Shown: positions 9,701 to 16,795, numbered from the stretch's first letter. The stretch: DNA of 20,945 nt from Acidobacteriota bacterium (GCA_021793595.1 JAJYSL010000060.1:1-20945), one strand, 5' to 3'. The notes: generated by a model not told the origin, from the letters alone. Numbers and translations are program-made.

Positions 9701-10165
9701 ACCGAACCGTTGACTGTGACCACAGCAACGACAACTATCACAGACGCATGTTTTTCGTTTATCATCCAAGCTTGCGTGGCGCAAGTTCAAGCCAATGGAA
9801 GCGTAGTGCAGTCTGGTACCGTCGATTTCTATTTCAATGGAAGCCCGACACCAGCGCCGATACCGATCGCGCATCAATTCGGTAGCTACTACGCGATTGA
9901 CGGTCTAAGCATCACAAAATCTGGCACGTATACGATGGTGGCGACATTCGTACCGCCGGTAGGGTACTCCGCCTCCACAACGACAACTCAATTCTCGGTA
10001 ACCTGCTTCCTTGGGCTCTGCTTCGGCGGCGGTCTGGATCGCACTGGGCCGCCCATCACCTTCAACTCCTTTACCGGAGCGGGCCTGAACGACGGATTCG
10101 GCTCTCCGCGTGCCAATCGCAATAACCGCGCCAGGCAAAGATACGCTCCCTTCACCCTTTTCTAA
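6722..10165 (+). CDS. exported FG-GAP/VCBS-repeat protein with three Ig-like domains
   Basis: This 1147-residue protein begins with a signal peptide (basic n-region, hydrophobic core at residues 12-31, likely cut after SAANA at 35). Fourteen FG-GAP repeats follow, with the calcium loop DxNxDGxxD or a variant starting at residues 59, 112, 167, 215, 267, 316, 369, 427, 476, 529, 583, 639, 688 and 742. The spacing of 48-58 residues is one blade each, so the count fits two seven-bladed propellers. Ig-like (Big_3_5-type) domains occupy about 794-893, 896-1000 and 1003-1096, the last with four Cys (1010, 1018, 1095, 1100), and the tail is basic (RANRNNRARQR). Cys pairs 102/125 and 573/596 flank blades 2 and 11. 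The ATG is set by GAGGT five bases upstream. Such proteins are surface or secreted adhesion/binding proteins; the ligand is unknown. It is a paralog of the next gene. Confidence 0.9.
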   Translation: MPTSVVRPSAFRVVCTIVSIVCIAGVLAISSAANAQGLLQPPSPNLTAGVTPQGVAAADFDRSGWTGLVVANSHVNHGASTISVFRGTGPNTYTPVGTSTVCADATAVLAADINHDGYPDVIVACTSSATIDVLLNLGGGTGAAWKGLGTATSYPLSGSPVALVAGDFAGHGYVDVAAADSNGNVSILLNTAGDGTFSAAHVTVGGTLSGIAAGDFNKDGSLDLAVSDSAGNKVDTLLNNGSGGFTELGTGVSTGSGSNPSGIVAADFNQDGNIDVATSNAGTNTATVLLGNGAGSFTLQAAQATGTDPIALVTSDINSDGYPDLVAFDELSGSTGAVAVLLGNGNGTLQVAQISTQAFLPGTQATVADFNRDGKPDIALTQQGNQYASVMLNNTLPTQYPDGRSFATYNPLSTGMGNFADSVAVGDFNRDGLLDIAVSYLQDNDVQVLFGNGGGGFAAGATYSVGSQPFWIASGDLNGDGYPDLVTTNTNVAGTAGTVSVLLNNKNGTLASAATYTVGKQPYQVAIGDLNGDGYPDLAVTNYTTGSTQGSVTILLGSKTGTFTVQPTALATCATPYGVAIGDFKHDGFPSVAVTCYTTSQLEVFPNNGNGSFGTPYMYTVGNTINSLAPNPASIVVGDFNRDGNLDIVTGNTTANNISFFAGNGDNTFNASVESPSLNFPDSIVAGDFNGDGILDIAGVAPNFNAVEVTLGVGDGTFGTIQQRAAGQFAAKTQPWALAAGDFNGDGTLDIVTANTYHQVNLNSPAYQSRFLGQYPPNPGGYPSIDVLMNASAAQINLTTSPGSPLPYNNSGVTINANVQPAYTGGTPTGSVIFENSSGAVLGTGPYTLNAGGTASYPVGHLGSGSYLFTSLYSGDANYQPTTGSGSSFVVTVNGTPVTLTISPSSVPYDTTFTANVTVTGGATGLGRPTGTLTIYSTSGFTLGNVTLTNQGINNTGGTATFRAAAPNLVPGTYYFYAVYTSTNGNYQAGSSSTEPLTVTTATTTITDACFSFIIQACVAQVQANGSVVQSGTVDFYFNGSPTPAPIPIAHQFGSYYAIDGLSITKSGTYTMVATFVPPVGYSASTTTTQFSVTCFLGLCFGGGLDRTGPPITFNSFTGAGLNDGFGSPRANRNNRARQRYAPFTLF

Positions 10166-10183
10166 CCAAAACCCTCCACCCCC

Positions 10184-10217
10184 AGGGCTGTCGCTTCCAA
10201 GCGGCAGCCCTTTTTTT
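10184..10217 (+). terminator. intrinsic terminator after the first FG-GAP gene
   Basis: The arms at 10184-10196 and 10199-10211 pair over up to 13 bases with one T-G wobble (AGGGCTGTCGCTT against AAGCGGCAGCCCT), and a run of seven T follows. It lies 18 bases after the stop codon. This makes the two FG-GAP genes separate transcription units. Confidence 0.9.
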
Positions 10218-10653
10218 CTCTCCTCACATCGCCTTTTGTTCTCCGTAACCGCCTTCGCTGAACTGTCCCGCACAATTGGAGCCCTCCCGAATTGAGACAC
10301 CACCCAAAGATTTTTTCTCTCTCGAAGGATTTTTCGGCATCTAACAAACTGCCGAATTTTCTCCGCCATTTTTCTGCGGAAGCTAAATGCCTTGTAACAT
10401 GGCTGCAACACTTGACATAGACACTGAGGGTGACTCAGCTCTCGGCCTTGAACAAATCGAGAAACACAACAATCAATTCATCCCTCCCCCTGAAAGTATT
10501 TGTCTTTTCATTTTTTTGTCTTTCCTCAGCACGACCGCACTCTCCTGGTGCGGCGACTCCGGGGACCGGATCGCAACGCGGGCGAATCCGAATCCCATGG
10601 CTCACTCCGCCAATTGATGTTGAAGTCGCTGAATTTCAGTCGAGGTCCTAGCC
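10218..10653. other. non-coding leader of the second FG-GAP gene
   Basis: No credible gene is seen in about 435 bases. A TTGACA box at 10412-10417 is a perfect -35 match, but the hexamer 17 bases downstream (TCAGCT) is a poor -10, so the promoter is uncertain. A small dyad CTGAG-GGTGA-CTCAG at 10424-10438 lies inside the would-be spacer. Another hairpin, TCCGC...GCGGA, is near 10363-10382. The ribosome site GAGGT at 10642-10646 lies seven bases before the ATG and is embedded in the same CGAGGTC string that precedes the first FG-GAP gene. Confidence 0.5.
10412..10439 (+). promoter_or_regulatory. TTGACA box with overlapping dyad upstream of the second FG-GAP gene
   Basis: A consensus -35 hexamer is followed after four bases by CACTGAGGGTGACTCAGC, which contains a five-base dyad. 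The same 18-base string, with three differences, lies upstream of the sulfatase-like gene on the other strand at 16014-16031. This may be a regulator site or an unusual promoter; the -10 element is not clear. Confidence 0.35.
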
Positions 10654-13617
10654 ATGAATTCTGGTACGGTTCGCATGTCTCGTCCTTTTGTCTTCGTCGG
10701 CATCATCGCAGCTTTTCTGTTCTCTGTTGGCGCTCACGCTCAGGCAATGTTTCAGCCTCTTGGGGGCCCCGGCTCCCAGAGCAAGACTTTTACCGCGGGC
10801 ACAATGCCCATGGGTGTTGCCGTGGCGGACTTCAACCACGACGGCTACCAGGATATGGTGGTCGCCAATAAATCCGCGAACACGATCAGTGTGTATTTGT
10901 CCACTGGCGCAGGCGGCTTTCAATCGCCGGCCACGTACCCCACCTGTGGCGGCCCCACAGCTGTGCTGGCGGGCGACCTGGATCTAACCGGTCTGCCGGA
11001 CATCGTCGTCACCTGCAACACTCCCACCTCGAACGTGATCCAGGTGTTCCTGAATCTTGGCAATGGAACCTTCAATCCCACTGTCGACGGAATGACCAAC
11101 ATTGTGCTGGGAACCGGCAAAGGCCCGGTGGCCATCACTTCCGGCGACTTCAACAATGACGGCCATCCTGACTTGGCCGTGGCCGACAGCCTCGACGGTA
11201 CCATTACGCTGTTCCTGAGCAATCCCAATAACAACTTCACGTATTACACCGTCTCGACGCTCTCCGGCTTCGGCATGCCCAACGGCATTGTTGCCGCGAA
11301 TTTTACCAACTCCGGCAATGTCGATCTGGCCGTCACCGACGGATCCACCGGCACGGTTCATGTTTTGACTGGAGACGGAACCGGCAAATTCACCATGGTC
11401 TCCAGCCACACGGTGGGAATGGGTCCTACCGGCCTGGCCGTTGGCGACTTCAATAAGGATGGAAAAGTCGATCTGGCCGTTCTCAATGCCGGTTCGGGCA
11501 CGGTCAGCATCCTGAATGGCAATGGCAATGGCACCTTTAGAACCAGCCAAACCGCCTCGATTGGATCAGCCACCGGAACAGGCGGGAGCTACCTGCTTGC
11601 GATGGACGTCAACAGCGACGGCAATCTGGATCTGATCGCCGGCAATACCTTGCAAAATACCCTTGCACTTCTCATTGGTCGTCCCAACGGCAATTTCCAG
11701 GCAGTGCAAACTTATATGGTTCCCAACGCGCCAGCCTACGTCGCCCCCATTGATTTCAACCGCGACGGCAAGCCGGACTTGGCCGTCACGCAGTCGACCG
11801 GTGGCACCGTCTCGGTGCTCATCAATAACACTCTGCCCACTCCAGTACATGGGAGCCTAAATTACCTGGCGCCGCACACCCTTACCAATGGTCGTGGCAA
11901 CATGGCCGACGGCGTTGTCGCCGCCGATTTCAATCGCGATGGCTACCCCGACATCGCCGCGACATACATGGAAGACAATGCCGTTCGCATTGTCACCGGT
12001 ACTGGCCGTGGCAATTTCAACTCTACGACTGAATATGCCGTCGGCAAGCAGCCCTATTCCTTGGCCACTGGCGATCTGAACAACGACGGCTATCCTGATC
12101 TGGTGACCGCCAACACTGGCGATGACACCGTGAGTGTGTTGCTGAATAACGGAGGCGGCACCGGTACCTTCGCCTCGGCGCAAACGTATGCTGTCGGCCA
12201 TCTGCCGTACCAGGTCGCCATCGGCGATTTGAACGGCGACGGAATTCCCGACCTTGCCGTCACCAATTATGGAGATAACACCGTCTCCATTCTCTATGGG
12301 CAAAGCGGCGGCGGGTTCACCGGGGGGCAAACCCTGGCGACCTGCACCAATCCCTATGGCGTCGCCATTGGGGATACGCGCAAAACCGGTCAGAACGATA
12401 TCGCCGTGACCTGCTTCCACACCGGCCAGATGGAAGTCTTCCTCAACAACAGCATGATGCCGTACCAGGCGCCACCGGCGCAGGCCAGCTTCCAGTCGCC
12501 GGAAATGTATTCCACCGACTCCTATCCAACCTCCCTGGTGATGGGCGACTTCAATCGCGATGGCAAGCTCGACATCGTCACCGGGAATTCCATCGCCAAC
12601 GACGTCTCCTTCTTTGCCGGCAACGGCAACGGCAGTTTCAATACTGCCGTCAACAGCTTTGCGCTCAACTTTCCAAGTTCCATCGCCGCCGGCGACGTGA
12701 ACGGAGATGGAATTCTTGACCTGGTCACAGTGGCTGCCAACTTCAACCAGGTCGCCATCCTGCTCGGCAAAGGAGATGGCACCTTCGGAGAACGGGTACA
12801 GTTCGCCGCTGGCCAGCAGCCGTGGGCCGTCGCCCTGGGAGACTTTAACCTGGATGGCAAACTCGACATCGTCACCGCCAACACGGTGAATCGGGTGAAC
12901 CTGACGATCCCTGCCTATCAGACCATGTATATGACTGAGTTCCCGCCGACCAAAAACGGCAGACCCAGCATTAACGTGCTCCTAAATGCTTCCGGGACCA
13001 CAATCAGGATGAAGCATTCTCCCGGCGGAACCGTCGCACCGGGAACGTCGGTCACGCTCACCGCCACCGTTGCGCCTACGGTTGGAAGCACCACTCCAAG
13101 CGGAACGGTCACCTTTGAAGACTCCGATGGCACAATGCTTGGCACGGCTACATTGAGCGGAGGCACAGCTTCTCTTACCGTACCCAACCTCGGCACCGGG
13201 CGTCATCAGATCACCGTCCTGTATTCCGGCGATGTTCTGTATCGTCCAAACACAACCACCAACCTAGGCTTTATAGTGCAGGTGTCGGGCACGCCGGTCA
13301 CGCTGACATTCCAACCCAACACCGTCACATTCGGTTCCATCTTCTCGTTCACAGCTGTCGTTGGAACCCCTGGCTCCAAAAAAGCGCCGGTAGGCACCAT
13401 CACCTTGTTTATACAGCTTCCAGATGGGACACTGGTACAGGCCGACGGACCCCAGCCCGTCATACCCAACGCAAACAACACCTCCACATTTTCAGACACT
13501 CTGACTGCGGGGGTACTGGGTACGCTGCATTCCTATGCGGTGTTTAATCCCACCGCAGGAGGGTACAAGACTGGCAGCTCGCCCACCGTTGTCGTAACAG
13601 TGACACCAGCACCCTGA
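10654..13617 (+). CDS. exported FG-GAP/VCBS-repeat protein with two Ig-like domains
   Basis: This 987-residue paralog of the preceding gene has a signal peptide likely cut after GAHA at 29. Its fourteen FG-GAP repeats have loops starting at residues 59, 108, 165, 216, 265, 318, 367, 425, 474, 525, 574, 632, 681 and 730, in near-perfect register with the first protein, including the longest gap between repeats 7 and 8. Several loops are degenerate: DLDLTGLPD (2), NFTNSGNVD (4) and DTRKTGQND (11). Ig-like domains lie at about 782-878 and 880-987. The mature protein has only four Cys, 98/121 and 564/587, one pair across repeat 2 and one across repeat 11. The third Ig domain and basic tail of the paralog are absent. 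It is probably a secreted or surface binding protein of unknown ligand. The ATG at 10654 is preferred over that at 10675 because of its ribosome site. Confidence 0.9.
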   Translation: MNSGTVRMSRPFVFVGIIAAFLFSVGAHAQAMFQPLGGPGSQSKTFTAGTMPMGVAVADFNHDGYQDMVVANKSANTISVYLSTGAGGFQSPATYPTCGGPTAVLAGDLDLTGLPDIVVTCNTPTSNVIQVFLNLGNGTFNPTVDGMTNIVLGTGKGPVAITSGDFNNDGHPDLAVADSLDGTITLFLSNPNNNFTYYTVSTLSGFGMPNGIVAANFTNSGNVDLAVTDGSTGTVHVLTGDGTGKFTMVSSHTVGMGPTGLAVGDFNKDGKVDLAVLNAGSGTVSILNGNGNGTFRTSQTASIGSATGTGGSYLLAMDVNSDGNLDLIAGNTLQNTLALLIGRPNGNFQAVQTYMVPNAPAYVAPIDFNRDGKPDLAVTQSTGGTVSVLINNTLPTPVHGSLNYLAPHTLTNGRGNMADGVVAADFNRDGYPDIAATYMEDNAVRIVTGTGRGNFNSTTEYAVGKQPYSLATGDLNNDGYPDLVTANTGDDTVSVLLNNGGGTGTFASAQTYAVGHLPYQVAIGDLNGDGIPDLAVTNYGDNTVSILYGQSGGGFTGGQTLATCTNPYGVAIGDTRKTGQNDIAVTCFHTGQMEVFLNNSMMPYQAPPAQASFQSPEMYSTDSYPTSLVMGDFNRDGKLDIVTGNSIANDVSFFAGNGNGSFNTAVNSFALNFPSSIAAGDVNGDGILDLVTVAANFNQVAILLGKGDGTFGERVQFAAGQQPWAVALGDFNLDGKLDIVTANTVNRVNLTIPAYQTMYMTEFPPTKNGRPSINVLLNASGTTIRMKHSPGGTVAPGTSVTLTATVAPTVGSTTPSGTVTFEDSDGTMLGTATLSGGTASLTVPNLGTGRHQITVLYSGDVLYRPNTTTNLGFIVQVSGTPVTLTFQPNTVTFGSIFSFTAVVGTPGSKKAPVGTITLFIQLPDGTLVQADGPQPVIPNANNTSTFSDTLTAGVLGTLHSYAVFNPTAGGYKTGSSPTVVVTVTPAP

Positions 13618-13644
13618 CCGATCGACATGAACACCGTACGAACC

Positions 13645-13679
13645 AAGGGCCGCATACGAAAGTACGCGGCCCTTCTTTT
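13645..13679 (+). terminator. intrinsic terminator after the second FG-GAP gene
   Basis: Arms AAGGGCCGCATAC (13645-13657) and GTACGCGGCCCTT (13662-13674) pair over 13 positions with one mismatch around a GAAA tetraloop, followed by TTCTTTT. It lies 27 bases after the stop codon. Confidence 0.88.
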
Positions 13680-13686
13680 GGAGCAT

Positions 13687-13716
13687 AAAAAAGCCCGACT
13701 CCCGTGAGAGAGCGGC
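13687..13716 (-). terminator. probable terminator of the sulfatase-like gene
   Basis: Read on the minus strand, GCCGCTCTC and GGGAGTCGGGC form a stem with two bulges around a short loop, followed by six T. It lies about 120 bases past the stop of the minus-strand gene and back to back with the plus-strand terminator. The imperfect stem lowers confidence. Confidence 0.5.
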
Positions 13717-13738
13717 GAACCAAACCCATAAATAAATA

Positions 13739-13794
13739 GTTGCCTGAGCAACCATATTGGGCAAATTGGTTGCCTCAGCAACCATTTTTGCCAA
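13739..13794. repeat. two 26-base direct repeats, each with an internal hairpin
   Basis: The copies at 13739-13764 and 13769-13794 start 30 bases apart and match at 22 of 26 positions. Each contains a small hairpin: GTTGC-CTGA-GCAAC in the first, GGTTGC-CTCA-GCAACC in the second. They fill the gap between the two convergent transcription units. They may assist termination of the minus-strand gene or be a local duplication of a short palindromic element. Confidence 0.6.
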
Positions 13795-13836
13795 GCTTCA
13801 ATTGCCCCAAGTTTGCGGCGTTTTTCCCCTCAGCCA

Positions 13837-15933
13837 CTACGGCTTGGTGGCCAGCACTGTTCGCAAGGCATATTGCACCCGCGGAATCATGTCGCGATAT
13901 TGCGCCGGAGAAGCATTGGCAAGAAATGCATGAAAAGCCGTCCTTCCGCAGGGAACATCGCCAGTTTGCATACACAGCACCCCCAGATTCAGTTGCGACT
14001 CAGCATCCCTGGGATCGATTTGAATGGCACGCTCAAAATTCTTCCTTGCTGCGATCAAGTCGTGTTGCTTCACCGCCACCAATCCCAACCCGTTGTATGC
14101 AGGAATGTAGGACTCAATGGCGAGCACTCGCTGAAATTCTGCCGCCGCTTCCGCCAGTTGTCCATTCGCGGAATACGCAGACGCCAGCCCATCGATCGCT
14201 CCAACGTCGGTCGGATCCATTTTCACCGCCGGTTCATAATAGGCGATCGCCTGCTTCGCATCACCCTTGCCGAGGTACAGATTCCCCAGTCGCGACAGGA
14301 TCATCGGCCCGGTGACGCCATGATGCAGCGCGTCGAGACAGAGCTGCAGGTTGGCTTCATTCTGGCCCATCTTCTGATATTCGTCGCCAAGGGCATAATA
14401 GAGGGCAGGATTCGACGGGTCTTTCGCCAGCGCCTGACGGTACAACTCAATCCTGCGCGAAGAAGACATCTCGCCTGCAGGCGTGTCCTTCGCCTCATGC
14501 AACAGCTTCAGAATCTCAACCTGGTCCTTGGGATCTGCGCCCATGCTGTCTAAACTCACGGACTGCTGCGATGATCCACCCAGATATCCCAGAGAACGCA
14601 GCTTCTCCATGGTTTGCTCGTCCATCTGCTGGGAAACCACTTTTTCCGTTCCATTGTTGCCGATCAACAGCTTCAGTTGCCGATCCAGCTCGCGATACTC
14701 CTTGGGGTGCGCGTCGATGATGTTGTGCAACTCGGCCGGATCAGTTTTCAAATCGTACAATTCCGGTTTGGGGGCGCGAACATACATCCAGTCCGCAGTG
14801 TGAATGCCGCGCAGCGAAGCCCAGTTCATGATGAACTTCGGATACATGGTTTCTTCGTAGGAATATTCTGTCGCCACCGGCTTGCCGGTGAAGGCTGGCA
14901 CCAGGCTGGTACCCTGCACTGCGGGAGACGCCTTGCCCCCCAGCAAATCCAGAATCGTCGGCAGCAGATCGATCGTCCGCGCTTGCTGCGATACGCGACC
15001 GCCCGCGGGAATACCCGGCCCAGACATGACCCACGCAATGCGCAGCGTGGAGTCGTAGAGAAAAACTCCATGCTGATATTCGCCATGATCTCCGAGGCTT
15101 TCACCGTGATCGGAAAGCACGACGAACAAGGTATTCTGCGCGGGCGATCTCTTTTTAACCGCGTTCACAAAGCGCCCCAGCTGCTGGTCCATGTAGGCAA
15201 TTTCCGCGTCGTAGGTATCGCCCGGATACTGACGTTGAAATTCCGCCGGCGGCGGAACGTACGGCTGATGCGCATCATAAAAATGCAACCAGACAAAAAA
15301 GGGCTGCGAAGATCGCGCGGGCTGCGAGTTCAGCCATGCCAGTGCGTGATCCACAGTAACACCGGCATTCCGCATCATGTCTTCGCCACCGGAACCGCCC
15401 GGCATGCGATCGTCATACACAGAGAAGCCCTGGTTGAATCCGAAAGCACGCTTCAATACCACCGCGCCGACGAAGGCTGCTGTATTCCAGCCGTGCTCGC
15501 GCAAGATGGTTGCCATCGTGACGGACGAAGGCTGCAGCACAAATCCGCCGGTATCGCGCACGTGATGCACATTGGGATTGGTTCCGGTAAACATGCTGGC
15601 GTGGGAGGGAAGCGTCAGCGGCGCCTGCGCCACTGCTTTTTCAAACAAGACGCCGCTGTTTGCCAGGGCATCGATGGTGGGAGTTTTGATTTTCGCATCT
15701 CCGTAGCAGTGCAGGTGGTCCGCTCGCACCGTATCCAGGGTGATGAGCACAATGTTCGTCGGCTTCATCGCGTTGTTCGACGAGGACGCGGCAGTTTGCG
15801 AAGATTGCACTGCCTGCGAAGTTTCAGCGACGGACGGAGTTCCTTGTTTCTCTGACGATTTACATGCGGTTGCCCCCAGCAACGCAACCGTGCAGCAACC
15901 TGCGAGAACCGCGTGTCGCTTACGGAATCGCAT
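13837..15933 (-). CDS. exported sulfatase-like hydrolase/transferase with C-terminal TPR repeats
   Basis: The 698-residue protein starts with a basic n-region, a hydrophobic segment and Cys at 13, 14 and 24; GATAC ending at C24 resembles a weak lipobox, so it may be a lipoprotein. A Ser/Gln-rich linker leads to an alkaline-phosphatase-superfamily domain at about 58-400. Metal-site motifs are LITLDTVRADH (D67) and LSDHGESLGDHG (D275, H276). At the sulfatase CxPxR position the sequence is TLPSH (T107, P109, H111), so formylglycine cannot form and Thr would be the nucleophile, as in phosphodiesterase or phosphotransferase members. TPR-like helices fill about 490-670, with LYYALGDEYQKMGQ and GNLYLGKGDAKQAIAYYEPA. 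GGAG lies 10 bases before the ATG. The substrate is unknown; annotation as a true sulfatase would be doubtful. Confidence 0.85.
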   Translation of the reverse strand: MRFRKRHAVLAGCCTVALLGATACKSSEKQGTPSVAETSQAVQSSQTAASSSNNAMKPTNIVLITLDTVRADHLHCYGDAKIKTPTIDALANSGVLFEKAVAQAPLTLPSHASMFTGTNPNVHHVRDTGGFVLQPSSVTMATILREHGWNTAAFVGAVVLKRAFGFNQGFSVYDDRMPGGSGGEDMMRNAGVTVDHALAWLNSQPARSSQPFFVWLHFYDAHQPYVPPPAEFQRQYPGDTYDAEIAYMDQQLGRFVNAVKKRSPAQNTLFVVLSDHGESLGDHGEYQHGVFLYDSTLRIAWVMSGPGIPAGGRVSQQARTIDLLPTILDLLGGKASPAVQGTSLVPAFTGKPVATEYSYEETMYPKFIMNWASLRGIHTADWMYVRAPKPELYDLKTDPAELHNIIDAHPKEYRELDRQLKLLIGNNGTEKVVSQQMDEQTMEKLRSLGYLGGSSQQSVSLDSMGADPKDQVEILKLLHEAKDTPAGEMSSSRRIELYRQALAKDPSNPALYYALGDEYQKMGQNEANLQLCLDALHHGVTGPMILSRLGNLYLGKGDAKQAIAYYEPAVKMDPTDVGAIDGLASAYSANGQLAEAAAEFQRVLAIESYIPAYNGLGLVAVKQHDLIAARKNFERAIQIDPRDAESQLNLGVLCMQTGDVPCGRTAFHAFLANASPAQYRDMIPRVQYALRTVLATKP

Positions 15934-16013
15934 GGACTTATTTCTCCGTCAAAAGCAGCAGTAACTGGCTTCTTCCAGCATTACCTAATCGGCCTATTCA
16001 GGGCAAATACAAA

Positions 16014-16031
16014 GCACAGACACCCTCAGTG
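16014..16031 (-). promoter_or_regulatory. 18-base motif shared with the second FG-GAP leader
   Basis: On the minus strand this reads CACTGAGGGTGTCTGTGC, matching 15 of 18 bases of the string at 10422-10439. It lies about 80 bases before the sulfatase-like start codon. I recognise no known regulator for it. Confidence 0.3.
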
Positions 16032-16094
16032 CTCATCCGCTCCTCTCGACATGCGGGAAAACTTGCTGAGGACTTTCAATTGGCTGCGCGAATC

Positions 16095-16538
16095 CTATCC
16101 GTGGCAACAGCCCGCGCCATGCCCGTCGCCGTTCTGATGGTGGCAACCGCAGCCGCCACCCGAATGTTTCTCTCCATGCTCATGCTGGCCGCAGCCCTCG
16201 CCGTGCTGTTTCGTTGCGGACAACGGCTGTAACAATCCTGCCGCCAGCATCTCAATCAGGCGCGGCGCCGGAACCCCGGCGGGCGCAAGCCATCCATGAA
16301 TCTGCGCCCGCTTCAGGTTCTCCACCGCTCCCGCTCCGATCTCGCTGCAGATTACATCGGTGCATCCCTCACGCAGCAGTTCTTCCACCACGGTTTTCCC
16401 GTTCAGTCCGTGGTTCTGTACAAAGCGGGAGGGACCTTGTTCGGTGTCGCGAATCATAATCCATTTGGCTTTGCCGAAGTGCGGTGAAAGGGTCGAATCT
16501 TCTCGATTCAAAAGGGTCATCAAAGCAATTTTTCGCAT
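16095..16538 (-). CDS. NifX/NifB-type iron-molybdenum cofactor-binding domain protein with His/Cys-rich tail
   Basis: The 147-residue product has a dinitrogenase iron-molybdenum cofactor biosynthesis domain (PF02579 type) over residues 1-105: MRKIALMTLLNREDSTLSPH then FGKAKWIMI, the VEELLREGCTDVICSEIGAGA core and the LIEMLAAGLL end. Small stand-alone members bind Fe-S or metal clusters. The last 36 residues hold eight His and five Cys among Gly, with GCGCHH and GAGCCHG, a likely metal-binding tail. The start at 16538 was chosen because GGAG lies six bases upstream; an ATG at 16550 would add four residues and lacks a site. No nitrogenase genes are in the window, so a role in metal or Fe-S handling is inferred. 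It is divergent from the PadR regulator across a shared operator. Confidence 0.85.
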   Translation of the reverse strand: MRKIALMTLLNREDSTLSPHFGKAKWIMIRDTEQGPSRFVQNHGLNGKTVVEELLREGCTDVICSEIGAGAVENLKRAQIHGWLAPAGVPAPRLIEMLAAGLLQPLSATKQHGEGCGQHEHGEKHSGGGCGCHHQNGDGHGAGCCHG

Positions 16539-16711
16539 ACAGTTCTCCATTTCATTTACAGCTCAGAGGCTGCCTGGTTTTACAAAACAACACGGTTCGA
16601 CCGCGCGGTGGGGGCATGTGCTCCATCTTTTCAGCTCCGCCCGCCCAGCCAGAAGTCGCCGACGAGCGACGCGCGCACCCACTTTCATCGGTCACACTAT
16701 TCATTGAGTCG

Positions 16712-16717
16712 ATTATA
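16712..16717 (-). promoter_or_regulatory. TATAAT box for the NifX-like gene
   Basis: The minus strand carries a perfect TATAAT here. The hexamer 17 bases further upstream is TACATC, a poor -35, and the spacer is filled by the operator at 16717-16740. A weak promoter controlled by the adjacent regulator would fit. The predicted leader is about 165 bases. Confidence 0.5.
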
Positions 16718-16740
16718 GATGTAATTTACATCTAGATGTA
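16717..16740. promoter_or_regulatory. three-half-site operator between NifX-like gene and padR
   Basis: AGATGTAA (16717-16724), one T, TTACATCT (16726-16733) and AGATGTA (16734-16740) make alternating half-sites. The first two form a perfect 8-1-8 dyad; the last two form the 14-base palindrome TACATCTAGATGTA. PadR proteins typically bind ATGT...ACAT dyads, so the divergent PadR is the likely ligand. The site overlaps the spacer of the minus-strand TATAAT box and a plus-strand TATACT at 16739-16744, so binding could repress both directions. Confidence 0.65.
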
Positions 16741-16795
16741 TACTATACCTGTACTGGAATTGGACGATCGATGTCGCAGTCCAGGCAATCTCCGG

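Noticed and set aside
6896..12870. Possible tandem DNA repeat or CRISPR-like array
   Set aside because: The periodicity of about 150-170 bases is the protein-level FG-GAP repeat; the DNA copies are diverged and there are no spacer-repeat units.
14614..15855. 413-codon open frame antisense to the sulfatase-like gene
   Set aside because: It is fully covered by a gene with clear domain motifs, has no ribosome site, and translates to a Arg/His-rich sequence without recognisable content.
16095..16538. Part of a nitrogen-fixation cluster
   Set aside because: Only a stand-alone NifX/NifB-type domain is present; no nitrogenase or other nif gene is in the window.
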